Origin: Methanocorpusculum sp.
GTDB taxonomy: Archaea > Halobacteriota > Methanomicrobia > Methanomicrobiales > Methanocorpusculaceae
DNA: 25,561 bases
Assembly: GCA_029987395.1 (NCBI GenBank)
Contig: DALTVX010000034.1
Span: 1-25,561, forward strand
Reading direction: 5' to 3'
The position numbers were made by a program, and so were the translations under genes. The notes under the pieces were generated by a model that saw only the letters and a list, made by a program, of their open reading frames with translations, ran no database searches and was not told the origin of the DNA. This document shows positions 7,453 through 14,358 of the stretch, piece after piece (the stretch's first letter is position 1; each line of letters opens with the position of its first letter).

Positions 7453-7863
7453 TTAGATGTCAAAAATTATTATCAGTTCATATCCTGTTTTTGTTCTGGC
7501 AAGAGACAGTCCGGAATAGGAAATACCTTTCACCCCAATACCTCCAGAGTGTTTTTCTCTGTCGAAGAGAACCCCTTCCACCGTACCGGACACGTGATCG
7601 CTTACAGTGAGAGTGAACCTCTGAGGAACAAGATACTCAGTTTCGGTGAGGAACAACAACTCCGAAAGAAAGTTTACGATCAGCTCCGGAAGATCTTTTC
7701 CTTCAGCTTCGATCGAAAATATTTCGGTTGGGATCTCAAAGGGATAGTCGCCATATAGAGTCTTTGAGAGAGCATGACCACTCTCTGAAAACAGGGACGA
7801 TAAATCACTTGCTGATATCCGCATGCGGATGTCCGCGGTATGTTCCAATTCTTCAAAAACCAT
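7453..7863 (-). CDS. Archease, RtcB activating protein
   Basis: A 136-residue protein with the archease opening EELEHTADIRMRI (4-16), the motif GKDLPELIVNFLSELLF in the middle and the C-terminal pattern GIGVKGISYSGLSL. Archease speeds RtcB guanylylation and multiple turnover, and its metal-binding Asp in HTAD (Asp11) and the acidic C-terminal Asp (FDI) are present. It starts within the end of the upstream small gene (11-base overlap) and stops 4 bases before rtcB, so the three are likely one translation-coupled unit. Archease next to rtcB is a common archaeal arrangement. Confidence 0.95.
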   Translation of the reverse strand: MVFEELEHTADIRMRISASDLSSLFSESGHALSKTLYGDYPFEIPTEIFSIEAEGKDLPELIVNFLSELLFLTETEYLVPQRFTLTVSDHVSGTVEGVLFDREKHSGGIGVKGISYSGLSLARTKTGYELIIIFDI

Positions 7864-8137
7864 AATCGCCGTCTTCGAAAAGAAGCCGAGGGACCATACG
7901 CATCGTGATCTCGGTGACCCACTGGATCTGATATCGAGAGATAAAAATCACATGACCTCCTGATCGAAGAGGGATGTCAGATGATTTAGCAGGTCGTATC
8001 CGTACCGGCATCAGGATCGGGCCGCTACATGAAGTACTTATTCGAAAATCCCCGCCGCGTTTGTCCATGTACTCTATGACCTCGTCCGTTACGGTAATAT
8101 CAGAAAGAGGGGAAGGACCACCCTGCTCATTATCCAT
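7853..8137 (-). CDS. Small uncharacterised protein at the head of the rtcB operon
   Basis: I do not recognise this 94-residue protein. It begins with a polar stretch, then ITVTDEVIEYMDKRG, and contains ISTSCSGPILMPVRIRPA (Cys in CSGP), a short hydrophobic strand GGHVIFISRYQI and an acidic end. The TDEVIEYM...CSGP layout faintly recalls the start of IscA/HesB-type proteins, but the C-terminal CxC of that family is absent. Its last codons overlap the archease start by 11 bases, so it belongs to the same operon. It has no membrane segment. The gene is probably real because of overlap and frame, but function is open. Confidence 0.7.
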   Translation of the reverse strand: MDNEQGGPSPLSDITVTDEVIEYMDKRGGDFRISTSCSGPILMPVRIRPAKSSDIPLRSGGHVIFISRYQIQWVTEITMRMVPRLLFEDGDYGF

Positions 8138-8196
8138 TTGATATAGATTGGGAGTATGTCCTAAAAAAAGTTGGTACTGGATCCAGCCTGATGATA

Positions 8197-8511
8197 TCAG
8201 ACGGATGCAACAACCTGTTCGACTAGCTCTGAATACTGCGGCTTGAGTTCATAGACCCCAAGTGCGCCATCTTTTGATTTGTGGGTCGACAATATCCCTA
8301 ATTTTGATGCAACGATACCAACCATCGATGCAACCGAATGATACGTTACGTCAAACTTTGTGGAAAGTGCCTCATGGATCTGTGGGACAGTCATGGATTT
8401 TACCCGAATAAGCAGACTGAGCAGTGCCTTTCTGATTCCTGACTTATCACGGGATAGATAACTGCGAAGTCTTCTTTCAATCTCCTTTCGCAGATCTGAT
8501 GGTGAAAGCAT
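8197..8511 (-). CDS. Small winged-helix-like archaeal protein, DUF2551-type
   Basis: A basic 104-residue protein. Residues 1-25 form a charged helix (LRKEIERRLRSYLSRD), residues 40-75 have the look of a winged helix (SMTVPQIHEALSTKF, then HSVASMVGIVASKLGIL), and a wing-like segment with GVYELK follows. I match it to the methanogen family DUF2551 from memory, with moderate certainty. A DNA-binding role is plausible but unproven. A canonical TTTATATA box lies at 8533-8540, centred 25 bases before the ATG, with no Shine-Dalgarno, so the transcript should be leaderless. It is a single-gene unit, divergent from the cis-prenyltransferase subunit gene at 8615. Confidence 0.75.
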   Translation of the reverse strand: MLSPSDLRKEIERRLRSYLSRDKSGIRKALLSLLIRVKSMTVPQIHEALSTKFDVTYHSVASMVGIVASKLGILSTHKSKDGALGVYELKPQYSELVEQVVASV

Positions 8512-8532
8512 ATTTTTTAATATGTATTTCTG

Positions 8533-8540
8533 TATATAAA
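8533..8540 (-). promoter_or_regulatory. Archaeal TATA box for the DUF2551-like gene
   Basis: The minus strand reads TTTATATA, the consensus archaeal box A. Its centre is about 25 bases before the ATG at 8511, placing the transcription start at the start codon. Confidence 0.75.
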
Positions 8541-8614
8541 TAGATACCGCTGATATGAAAAATCGAATAATACGCGAATTTGATAAGCAAGAAAAAGCAA
8601 TAGAGTAGTACCTA

Positions 8615-9208
8615 ATGATATATCGCCTCTATGAGTATCGGATTTCACGAGATCTCACCACATTTCCAAAAGAGATCTGTTTCATGCTCAGCGATGCGGA
8701 TGTGATCGCCGATGCAAAAAAGATTGGAGAGGTCCTTGCATGGATACAAGAGTTCCCAAAGATCAAAAAAGTCATTTTTCATATAAGCACGAAGGATGCC
8801 GAGAAAATAGAGGAACTTTTGAAACCTCTGTCTTTAGAAGAAAAGACCGAAGTTCGTGTGAGCACCCCAAAACACGACACGAAAAATGGGACCGGAACAC
8901 CCGAGATCCTGATCGCCCTGGGTAAAAATGGGAGAGAAGAGATCACCGATGCAATAATAAAAATTGCAAAAGAAGGGGTAGATCCGAAGGATATCACAGA
9001 GGAAACGATAGAAAAACATCTGGCCTTTCAGGTGAACCCGGATTTTGTGATCAAAACAGGGAGAAATCATCTAACCGATTTTTTGATTTGGCAGTCGGTT
9101 TACTCAGAGCTGTTTTTTACCGACATCAACTGGAGCAGATTTAGAAGAGTGGATTTCCTTCGTGCCCTTCGCGACTATCAGTCGAGAGGTCGGCGGTACG
9201 GCACCTAG
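8615..9208 (+). CDS. NgBR-like regulatory subunit of a heteromeric cis-prenyltransferase
   Basis: This 197-residue protein aligns with the C-terminal half of undecaprenyl diphosphate synthases: NPDFVIKTG (141-149), then LTDFLIWQSVYSELFFTD (153-170), then FLRALRDYQSRGRRYG ending with the RxG motif RYG (194-196). The N-terminal half lacks the catalytic DGNRR loop and shows only a weak trace of the fold, so it cannot be a self-sufficient synthase. This pattern equals eukaryotic NgBR/Nus1, which supplies the RxG motif to a catalytic partner (DHDDS). The partner is probably the protein at 13600-14358, whose losses are complementary. Heteromeric enzymes of this kind are known from Methanosarcina. 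Likely role: making the polyprenyl carrier for surface glycans. No clear Shine-Dalgarno precedes the ATG. Confidence 0.82.
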   Translation: MIYRLYEYRISRDLTTFPKEICFMLSDADVIADAKKIGEVLAWIQEFPKIKKVIFHISTKDAEKIEELLKPLSLEEKTEVRVSTPKHDTKNGTGTPEILIALGKNGREEITDAIIKIAKEGVDPKDITEETIEKHLAFQVNPDFVIKTGRNHLTDFLIWQSVYSELFFTDINWSRFRRVDFLRALRDYQSRGRRYGT

Positions 9209-9234
9209 ACCAAACCTGGAGGGGAAAACATCAA

Positions 9235-9258
9235 TACCTTTCATAGATGAATAAGGTA
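9235..9258. promoter_or_regulatory. Imperfect inverted repeat before the signal peptidase gene
   Basis: TACCTT and AAGGTA flank an inner TCAT-AG-ATGA repeat. It ends 8 bases before the start codon at 9267 and lies 27 bases after the previous stop. It could be an operator or a weak hairpin; I cannot tell which. Confidence 0.3.
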
Positions 9259-9266
9259 CCACAAGA

Positions 9267-9914
9267 ATGTCAATTTCCATTCCAAAATTACCTGAGTCAA
9301 AAGACCCAAAAATCAATTTTATCAGGGATATCCTGATCGTTTTTGCAATTGTTGCAGTAATAGGGATCGCTTTATTTGGAGGATCCGGGACCTGGCCCGC
9401 TCTGGTAGCCGTAGAATCCCCAAGTATGGTACCCAATATGAATGTCAACGACCTCGTGTTTATTGTTGAAGAAAACAGATATGGGGGCTATATGACCGCG
9501 GTCGAGGCGGCAGATGCGGGAAAGATCTCTTTTGGAGGATATGGTGACGTTATCGTCTACCAGCCAAACGGAAAGACCGGCGTGACACCGATCATTCATC
9601 GGGCGATCGTGTGGATCAATGAGTCCACTGCAAAACAGGCAGGATTCACCGGCGATGCCGCACATTCCGGATATGTTACCAAAGGAGATAACAACGAACA
9701 GTATGACCAGGACGCGATCTTTCCAGCATATGGCAGGATGGAGCCGGTCAAAGAGGAATGGATCGTGGGTAAAGCATTATTTGCGATCCCGCTGATCGGT
9801 TTTGTACCTCTTCACCTATTTGAATCGATTCTGGTCGTTGTACTCATCATCGGTATCACCGAGCTCGCCAGCAGAAGACTGAAGAAGAACAAAGACAAAG
9901 GAAAGAAAAAATGA
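9267..9914 (+). CDS. Type I signal peptidase, archaeal/ER (Sec11) type
   Basis: This 215-residue membrane protease removes signal peptides from secreted proteins. A membrane helix spans about 19-38. The catalytic set is visible: Ser53 in VESPSMVPNM, His111 in PIIHRAI (His in place of the bacterial Lys, the archaeal/ER form) and Asp141 in VTKGDNNEQYD. A second hydrophobic segment (about 180-203) is followed by a very basic tail rich in Lys, so the C-terminus is probably cytoplasmic. The stop overlaps the cofH ATG (ATGA). It follows the cis-prenyltransferase subunit gene by 58 bases on the same strand. Confidence 0.93.
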   Translation: MSISIPKLPESKDPKINFIRDILIVFAIVAVIGIALFGGSGTWPALVAVESPSMVPNMNVNDLVFIVEENRYGGYMTAVEAADAGKISFGGYGDVIVYQPNGKTGVTPIIHRAIVWINESTAKQAGFTGDAAHSGYVTKGDNNEQYDQDAIFPAYGRMEPVKEEWIVGKALFAIPLIGFVPLHLFESILVVVLIIGITELASRRLKKNKDKGKKK

Positions 9915-10996
9915 AGGTCACCACCATTCTAAAAGATGTCCTTGGAGGCGCACGGCTCACAGAAAATGAAGCATCGTTCCTGCTCAAAGTACATAACAGA
10001 GATATCTGGAAGATCACAGAGGCCGCAGACATAATCCGTGAGCGAAAAAACGGCGATGTCGTGACATATGTTCGAAACATGAACATCCACATGACCAACA
10101 TCTGTAAAAACCGCTGTGGTCTGTGTGCGTTCGGACGAAAAAGCACAGACCCTGAAGCATTCTGTTTTACAGACGAAGAGTTTCGAAAACACGCCAAGGA
10201 TGCCCTTGCAAAAAAGGTCACCGAGGTCTCATATCTTTCAGGGATCCATCCGAACTTCACCATCGAAAGTTATGAAAAGATGATCCGAACACTCCACGAG
10301 GAGATCCCCGGCATTCATGTTCATGGATGCAGCCCGGACGAAATTTTGTATGCAGCAGAACAAAGCGGTATTTCTACGAAAGAGGCACTCATTCGTCTAA
10401 AAGCTGCCGGACTTGATTCTGTCCAGGGAACTGCCGCCGAGATACTCGTTGACAGGGTCAGGAACATCATCTGTGATAAAAAACTCTCCACATCAGAGTG
10501 GATCAGGATCATCAAAGAGGCAGCAGAGGTAGGATTTCGGGCGACCTCCACGATCATGTACGGATCGGTGGAAACAGCAGAGGAAAGAGCACGTCATTTA
10601 TCGATCCTTCGTGAGATCCAAGATGAATGCGGCATATTCACTGAGCTTGTGCCTCTTGCATTCCTGCACAAAAACACGCCGCTTGAACGGGCAGGCGTGG
10701 TAAATCATGACTCGGCAGGGCGTGAAGACATTTTGTTGATAGCTGTCTCACGGCTTTTCCTGGACAACATCGACAACATTCAGGTCCCTTGGTCAAAAGT
10801 TGGAAGAAAAATGACACAACTTTGTCTAATGGCGGGTGGGAATGATGTCGGTGGAACGATGTTTGTAGACTCACTCTCTAGAGACGCCGGGGCAGGAGAT
10901 GAAGCGGATTACTTCAGCCCTGAGGATATGGAACTGATGTGTAAAGATATCGGAAGAACGCTTCACGAAAGAGACACTCTCTATACTGTTCTCTGA
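9911..10996 (+). CDS. cofH: FO synthase subunit 2 (radical SAM), coenzyme F420 biosynthesis
   Basis: A 361-residue radical SAM enzyme with the cluster motif CKNRCGLC (Cys65, Cys69, Cys72, CX3CX2C). The downstream patterns SYLSGIHPNF, HVHGCSPDE, VQGTAAEIL and GFRATSTIMYGSVET are typical of CofH rather than CofG. CofH couples tyrosine to 5-amino-6-ribitylaminouracil; CofG then closes the deazaflavin ring of FO, the F420 chromophore. cofG is not in the window, so the pair is split in this genome. The start overlaps the signal peptidase stop and has GGAAAG upstream. T-runs shortly after the stop would end the unit. Confidence 0.94.
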   Translation: MKVTTILKDVLGGARLTENEASFLLKVHNRDIWKITEAADIIRERKNGDVVTYVRNMNIHMTNICKNRCGLCAFGRKSTDPEAFCFTDEEFRKHAKDALAKKVTEVSYLSGIHPNFTIESYEKMIRTLHEEIPGIHVHGCSPDEILYAAEQSGISTKEALIRLKAAGLDSVQGTAAEILVDRVRNIICDKKLSTSEWIRIIKEAAEVGFRATSTIMYGSVETAEERARHLSILREIQDECGIFTELVPLAFLHKNTPLERAGVVNHDSAGREDILLIAVSRLFLDNIDNIQVPWSKVGRKMTQLCLMAGGNDVGGTMFVDSLSRDAGAGDEADYFSPEDMELMCKDIGRTLHERDTLYTVL

Positions 10997-11008
10997 TATC
11001 TCCTCGTA

Positions 11009-11031
11009 TTTTTTCTGCTCAATAATTTTTT
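11009..11031 (+). terminator. Two T6 tracts after cofH
   Basis: Two runs of six T (11009-11014 and 11026-11031) follow the cofH stop by 12 and 29 bases; the second touches the stop of the convergent gene at 11030. Confidence 0.45.
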
Positions 11032-11797
11032 ACAGAAGGAGGACGCCGAGGAATATATCCACCAGCGAAAATCCAAAGAGAGCAAATAGATACCCGACCG
11101 TGATCGGGATCATAAATGGCACTCCGTAAGAGATCCAAACATTTCCGGCTTTTTTGTACAGCTTAAGTTTTGAAGAATACGTATCAGGATTTTCCCGAAG
11201 ATTACGGATCGACATGTCAGACTGAGTTCTAAGAGCCCGGATCGAGCTGTGCGCACGAGAAAAATTCCTAGAGATGGTACCGTTCTTCTCTGTTATCTCC
11301 TCAGATACAAATCCGAAATACTTCGTGATCGAGTCTCCGGGAACTGGTTTTCCTGAACACATCAGCCAGAAAGGGGCCTTGTTTTTCGCAACAAGATTTC
11401 GAATGAGAAATACGATCGGAACGATCAGCGCAAAAACAGCACCGTTCACAAGAGAGGACAAGGCAAGCGATGGAAAGATCCATTCGGCAAACGGGGTGAC
11501 TGGGACGACGAGCGATAAAAGGATCAGAGCTTTTCCATCCGCAACACCAAAAAGGCCGAAGAACATAAAAATAGCCATCACCAAAGCGACAACGACCGAG
11601 ATGAGAAATACATACATCGCCCAAGGGGCAGAATAGGCCTCGAGCCAAAACCAGATAACTAAAATGCCGCAGCCGACTGCTGCCGGATACCAGGTCACTG
11701 CATAGATCGTACGGGTCTTCCAATCCTGCCAGCATGCATAGAGAAAGGTTGCAAGGACCAGCAATGCCGAGAGAGCGAGCGGCAGTGAGAGAATCAT
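11030..11797 (-). CDS. Archaeal type IV prepilin/prearchaellin peptidase (A24 aspartic protease)
   Basis: A 255-residue membrane protein with about six hydrophobic segments. The two catalytic Asp residues are visible: Asp25 in ACWQDWKTRTI (the DxKxR motif after the first helix) and Asp87 in FGVADGKAL, the archaeal form of GxGD. A basic soluble stretch (about 140-225) precedes the last two hydrophobic segments. Enzymes of this group (FlaK, EppA, PibD) cut class III signals of archaellins and pilins on the cytoplasmic side. The window holds one likely substrate, the surface protein at 414-2021. Which of the subtypes it is cannot be settled from sequence alone. It follows the AhpD-like gene after 50 bases on the same strand. 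Confidence 0.88.
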   Translation of the reverse strand: MILSLPLALSALLVLATFLYACWQDWKTRTIYAVTWYPAAVGCGILVIWFWLEAYSAPWAMYVFLISVVVALVMAIFMFFGLFGVADGKALILLSLVVPVTPFAEWIFPSLALSSLVNGAVFALIVPIVFLIRNLVAKNKAPFWLMCSGKPVPGDSITKYFGFVSEEITEKNGTISRNFSRAHSSIRALRTQSDMSIRNLRENPDTYSSKLKLYKKAGNVWISYGVPFMIPITVGYLFALFGFSLVDIFLGVLLL

Positions 11798-11847
11798 TAT
11801 CTACGATTCGACTGGGAATACGATAAAATCAATGGGTGAGAGAAGAC

Positions 11848-12228
11848 TCACTCACCCTGAAAAACGGACTTTGCAACATACTTTCCGTGTACGTAAGACG
11901 GCATGCCGGCAAGCATGTACGATACGCGTAATGCTTCATCGACCTCTTTTTCAGAAACACCAACCAGTTTAGCTCCATTCAAGTGGGCACGAAGGGCGTG
12001 GTCATCTCTCATTGCCGCAGCAATGCCGAGGGCGATCAGCTTTTTTTCTTTGCGGGACAGAGCACCATCTGACCAGATGTAATTATCCAGTTTCAGGATA
12101 GCTTCATGCATCAGGGGGTCAGAATCGGCAAGATCTTTGAAAAACACTGGGACATGCCCGATATTGTGTTTAAGTTTATCCATTTCACTAGGAACTCCGC
12201 AGGTTCCTTTCTTTTCTTCAGGTGACAT
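11848..12228 (-). CDS. Carboxymuconolactone decarboxylase (AhpD-like) family protein without CxxC
   Basis: A 126-residue all-helical protein of the CMD/AhpD family: LSRKEKKLIALGIAAAM (58-73) followed by the second helix, and a C-terminal helix with DEALRVSYMLAG. In redox-active members the first helix is followed by CxxCxxxH; here the same place reads RDDHALRAH (74-82), so both Cys are gone and only the last His remains. A peroxidase or disulfide role is therefore unlikely. The only Cys, Cys10, lies in the N-terminal tail. It is probably co-transcribed with the prepilin peptidase, although a functional tie is not evident. Confidence 0.85.
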   Translation of the reverse strand: MSPEEKKGTCGVPSEMDKLKHNIGHVPVFFKDLADSDPLMHEAILKLDNYIWSDGALSRKEKKLIALGIAAAMRDDHALRAHLNGAKLVGVSEKEVDEALRVSYMLAGMPSYVHGKYVAKSVFQGE

Positions 12229-12282
12229 TTTAATCCAACGAAATATTGTCTCTGAAGTTGATTAGTCTATCTATCGAAGCAC

Positions 12283-12292
12283 ATTATTATAG
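12283..12292 (+). promoter_or_regulatory. TATA box for the flavodoxin-fold reductase gene
   Basis: ATTATTATAG is centred about 28 bases before the ATG at 12316. No Shine-Dalgarno precedes the start, which fits a leaderless or near-leaderless transcript. Confidence 0.5.
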
Positions 12293-12315
12293 ATTGCCCA
12301 GCATACCATTCAGCA

Positions 12316-12918
12316 ATGACGAAAAAGATCGTTGCCTTGTTCGGCAGCAATGTTCAAGGTGGAAACACCGACAAACTTCTTATCGAAGCGATCCGGGGCG
12401 CAGAGGAGGCTGGATATACCGTTGAGAGAGTGAATATCGTTCAGACAAAACTCTCGGGCTGCAAACAGATCTACCACTGTATGGACAAGGGAAATTGTAT
12501 CATTAAGGATGAAGGAGAACGCTATCTTACCATGCTTAAAGAGGCCGATGGCATTATAATCGCGACCCCGGTGATGACCTATGGGATACCGGGTCATCTA
12601 AAATCCTTCATGGACCGCTGTCAGCCGTTTTACATGGCAAAATATCATCGAAATACATCATTCATCACGAGTGAACATGCAAAGATACGAAAAGCGCTTT
12701 TCATCTGCATTGCAGGAATGAACACGCCGGATGTGTTTATCGGACCATTACTCACCGTAAAAGCATTCTGTCATATCATCGATGTGAAGTACTTTGATGA
12801 ACTTCTCCAAAACGATATGGACACCATTAAAAAAATAGAGAGCAAACCAGATGTGCTGAAAGCGGCATATGAGAAGGGGAGAGCGTTAGGTGAAGCGATC
12901 ACGAAATCACAGGGATAA
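12316..12918 (+). CDS. Flavodoxin-fold NAD(P)H-dependent FMN reductase/iron-sulfur flavoprotein-like
   Basis: A 200-residue protein with the FMN phosphate loop ALFGSNVQGGNTDKL (7-21) and the second flavin loop IATPVMTYGIPGHLKSFMDR, typical of the NADPH-dependent FMN reductase superfamily. The region that carries a compact Cys motif in methanogen iron-sulfur flavoproteins (Isf) reads GCKQIYHCMDKGNC here: Cys49, Cys55 and Cys61, three Cys with wider spacing. A normal 4Fe-4S site is thus doubtful. It probably moves electrons between a carrier and small oxidants. The end overlaps the next gene by 29 bases. Confidence 0.85.
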   Translation: MTKKIVALFGSNVQGGNTDKLLIEAIRGAEEAGYTVERVNIVQTKLSGCKQIYHCMDKGNCIIKDEGERYLTMLKEADGIIIATPVMTYGIPGHLKSFMDRCQPFYMAKYHRNTSFITSEHAKIRKALFICIAGMNTPDVFIGPLLTVKAFCHIIDVKYFDELLQNDMDTIKKIESKPDVLKAAYEKGRALGEAITKSQG

Positions 12919-13597
12919 GCCTGACATAAAGTCAGAACTTGTACGGCTCGCAGATCTTAAATACCGTACGTTTTCAAGCGGCCTGATCCCGGGAGCAGAC
13001 AATATCATTGGCGTTCGGATCCCTGATCTTCGGGATTTAGCGAGGACGATCGCGGCTGGGAACTGGCAGGCATATCTCAAAGAAGCAACCGACGACTCGT
13101 TCGAGGAGATCATGCTTCAGGGTCTTGTCATCGGTTATGCGAGAGGCGAGCCGGATCAGATACTATCAGCCCTACGATACTTTATACCAAAAATAGACAA
13201 CTGGTCGGTCTGCGATTCGGTCGTGGTGGGACTTAAGATCACTCAAAAACATCAAGAAACCTTCTGGAAGTTTCTTCAGCCGTATCTTGACTCTGATAAG
13301 GAGTTTTTCGTTCGGTTCGGGGTCGTGATGCTTCTGTCCTATTATGTGGATGAAAAACACATCTCTGCAGTACTAGAAAAACTCGATACCATCACTCATG
13401 ACGGATATTATGTCAAGATGGCAGTTGCCTGGGCGATTTCTGTTTGTTATGTGAAGTTCCCCGAGGTGACCCACACACATTTGGAGAGTTGTTCTCTCAG
13501 TGACTTTACCTACAATAAATCGATACAAAAGATATGTGAATCCTATCGAGCCGATGAAGAGGCAAAAACCAGGCTCAGAGAGATGAAAAGAAGGTAA
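12890..13597 (+). CDS. AlkD-like DNA alkylation repair protein (HEAT-repeat glycosylase)
   Basis: A 235-residue helical-repeat protein of the AlkC/AlkD group. IIGVRIPDLRDLARTIA (39-55) is the family opening; DNWSVCDSV holds the conserved Trp105 and Asp109, and MAVAWAISVCYVKFPE holds Trp181. In Bacillus AlkD the equivalent Trp-Asp-Trp set contacts the alkylated base and catalyses release of 3-methyladenine and 7-methylguanine. The start is GTG at 12890 with GGGGAG about 8 bases upstream, inside the previous gene; no in-frame ATG lies nearby. It ends 2 bases from the stop of the convergent cis-prenyltransferase gene. Confidence 0.88.
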   Translation: MKRSRNHRDKPDIKSELVRLADLKYRTFSSGLIPGADNIIGVRIPDLRDLARTIAAGNWQAYLKEATDDSFEEIMLQGLVIGYARGEPDQILSALRYFIPKIDNWSVCDSVVVGLKITQKHQETFWKFLQPYLDSDKEFFVRFGVVMLLSYYVDEKHISAVLEKLDTITHDGYYVKMAVAWAISVCYVKFPEVTHTHLESCSLSDFTYNKSIQKICESYRADEEAKTRLREMKRR

Positions 13598-13620
13598 GAT
13601 CAGCTTTTCATTCGCTGATC
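13598..13620. terminator. Hairpin shared by two convergent genes
   Basis: A perfect 7-base inverted repeat, GATCAGC at 13598-13604 and GCTGATC at 13614-13620, with a 9-base loop. It starts directly after the AlkD stop and covers the last codons of the opposing gene, whose stop is at 13600. It probably acts in both directions. Confidence 0.5.
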
Positions 13621-14358
13621 ATAGGTTCGAAGAGCACGGACCATGTCCACGTACCTAAATTCGGGCCAGGGGGGAACACAAAAACAGACGGCTGCTTCGT
13701 TCCCGTTTGCAAGCCAAGGGAGAAAATTCGAGGTCCGTTTGTCATTTGCTGTTCGAATGATCAGATCGACCGGAGGCATCGCAACCGAAGAATACATGCG
13801 CTCGGTCACGCTTTCCGGAGTGATCGAGTCGGGGGATAATTCACCTGCACGAACCTTTTCGATGAGCGACTTCGCTGTTTCCAAGATCTCATTTCGCCCG
13901 CCGTATGCGATAGCAAAATGCAGATAGTATCTGTCATGATCCTTTGTGGCATCTTCGATTTCATTGATCTTTGCCAGAAGTCGATCGTTGATAAGAGACC
14001 TGTCACCGATCACGGTGATGTTCACCTTCTTATCATAGATCCGCTGATCCACAAGCATCTCTGAGAATTTTTCAATAAATAGTTCCAGCAAGGCATTCAC
14101 CTCTTCAGGTGAACGTTTGAAATTTTCTGTGGAAAAGGCATAAAACGTCGTGTGTATAACTCCGAGTTCCTCCATCCAGTCAAAAACCTTCTGAGTTGTC
14201 TCAGCTCCGGCGCGGTGCCCAAAGGCAGGATCTTTGCCGCGGGACTTTGCAAATCTCCGGTTGCCATCCTGAATTATAGCTACATGATTGGGGATATACG
14301 TCAACTGCCGAACAAGCCTGTGAACATAAACATTCTCTGCAAAGGAACGAAGACTCAC
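13600..14358 (-). CDS. uppS: DHDDS-like catalytic subunit of a cis-prenyltransferase
   Basis: A 252-residue cis-prenyltransferase. The N-terminal catalytic loop IIQDGNRRFAKSRG (28-41, catalytic Asp31), the H-R-AG region (48-51), FYAFSTENFKR (72-82) and IIRTANDKRTSNFLPW (200-215) bind the allylic and isopentenyl diphosphates. The C-terminal part is unusual: where homodimeric enzymes have WQxAYxEFYFTD it reads WLANGNEAAVCFCVPPW, and the protein ends RTYDQRMKS without the RxG motif. It therefore probably needs the NgBR-like protein at 8615-9208. The likely product is the polyprenyl diphosphate for the glycosyl-carrier lipid. It starts at GTG overlapping the stop of the radical SAM gene (GTGA). 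Confidence 0.9.
   Translation of the reverse strand: MSLRSFAENVYVHRLVRQLTYIPNHVAIIQDGNRRFAKSRGKDPAFGHRAGAETTQKVFDWMEELGVIHTTFYAFSTENFKRSPEEVNALLELFIEKFSEMLVDQRIYDKKVNITVIGDRSLINDRLLAKINEIEDATKDHDRYYLHFAIAYGGRNEILETAKSLIEKVRAGELSPDSITPESVTERMYSSVAMPPVDLIIRTANDKRTSNFLPWLANGNEAAVCFCVPPWPEFRYVDMVRALRTYDQRMKS

Noticed and set aside
7449..7463. TTG start for rtcB five codons upstream
   Set aside because: It overlaps the archease end and has no ribosome site; from ATG 7448 the metal Cys falls at position 98, as in the known Pyrococcus enzyme.
7853..8137. IscA/HesB-type iron-sulfur carrier
   Set aside because: Only the TDE...CSGP region resembles the family; the C-terminal CxC is missing.
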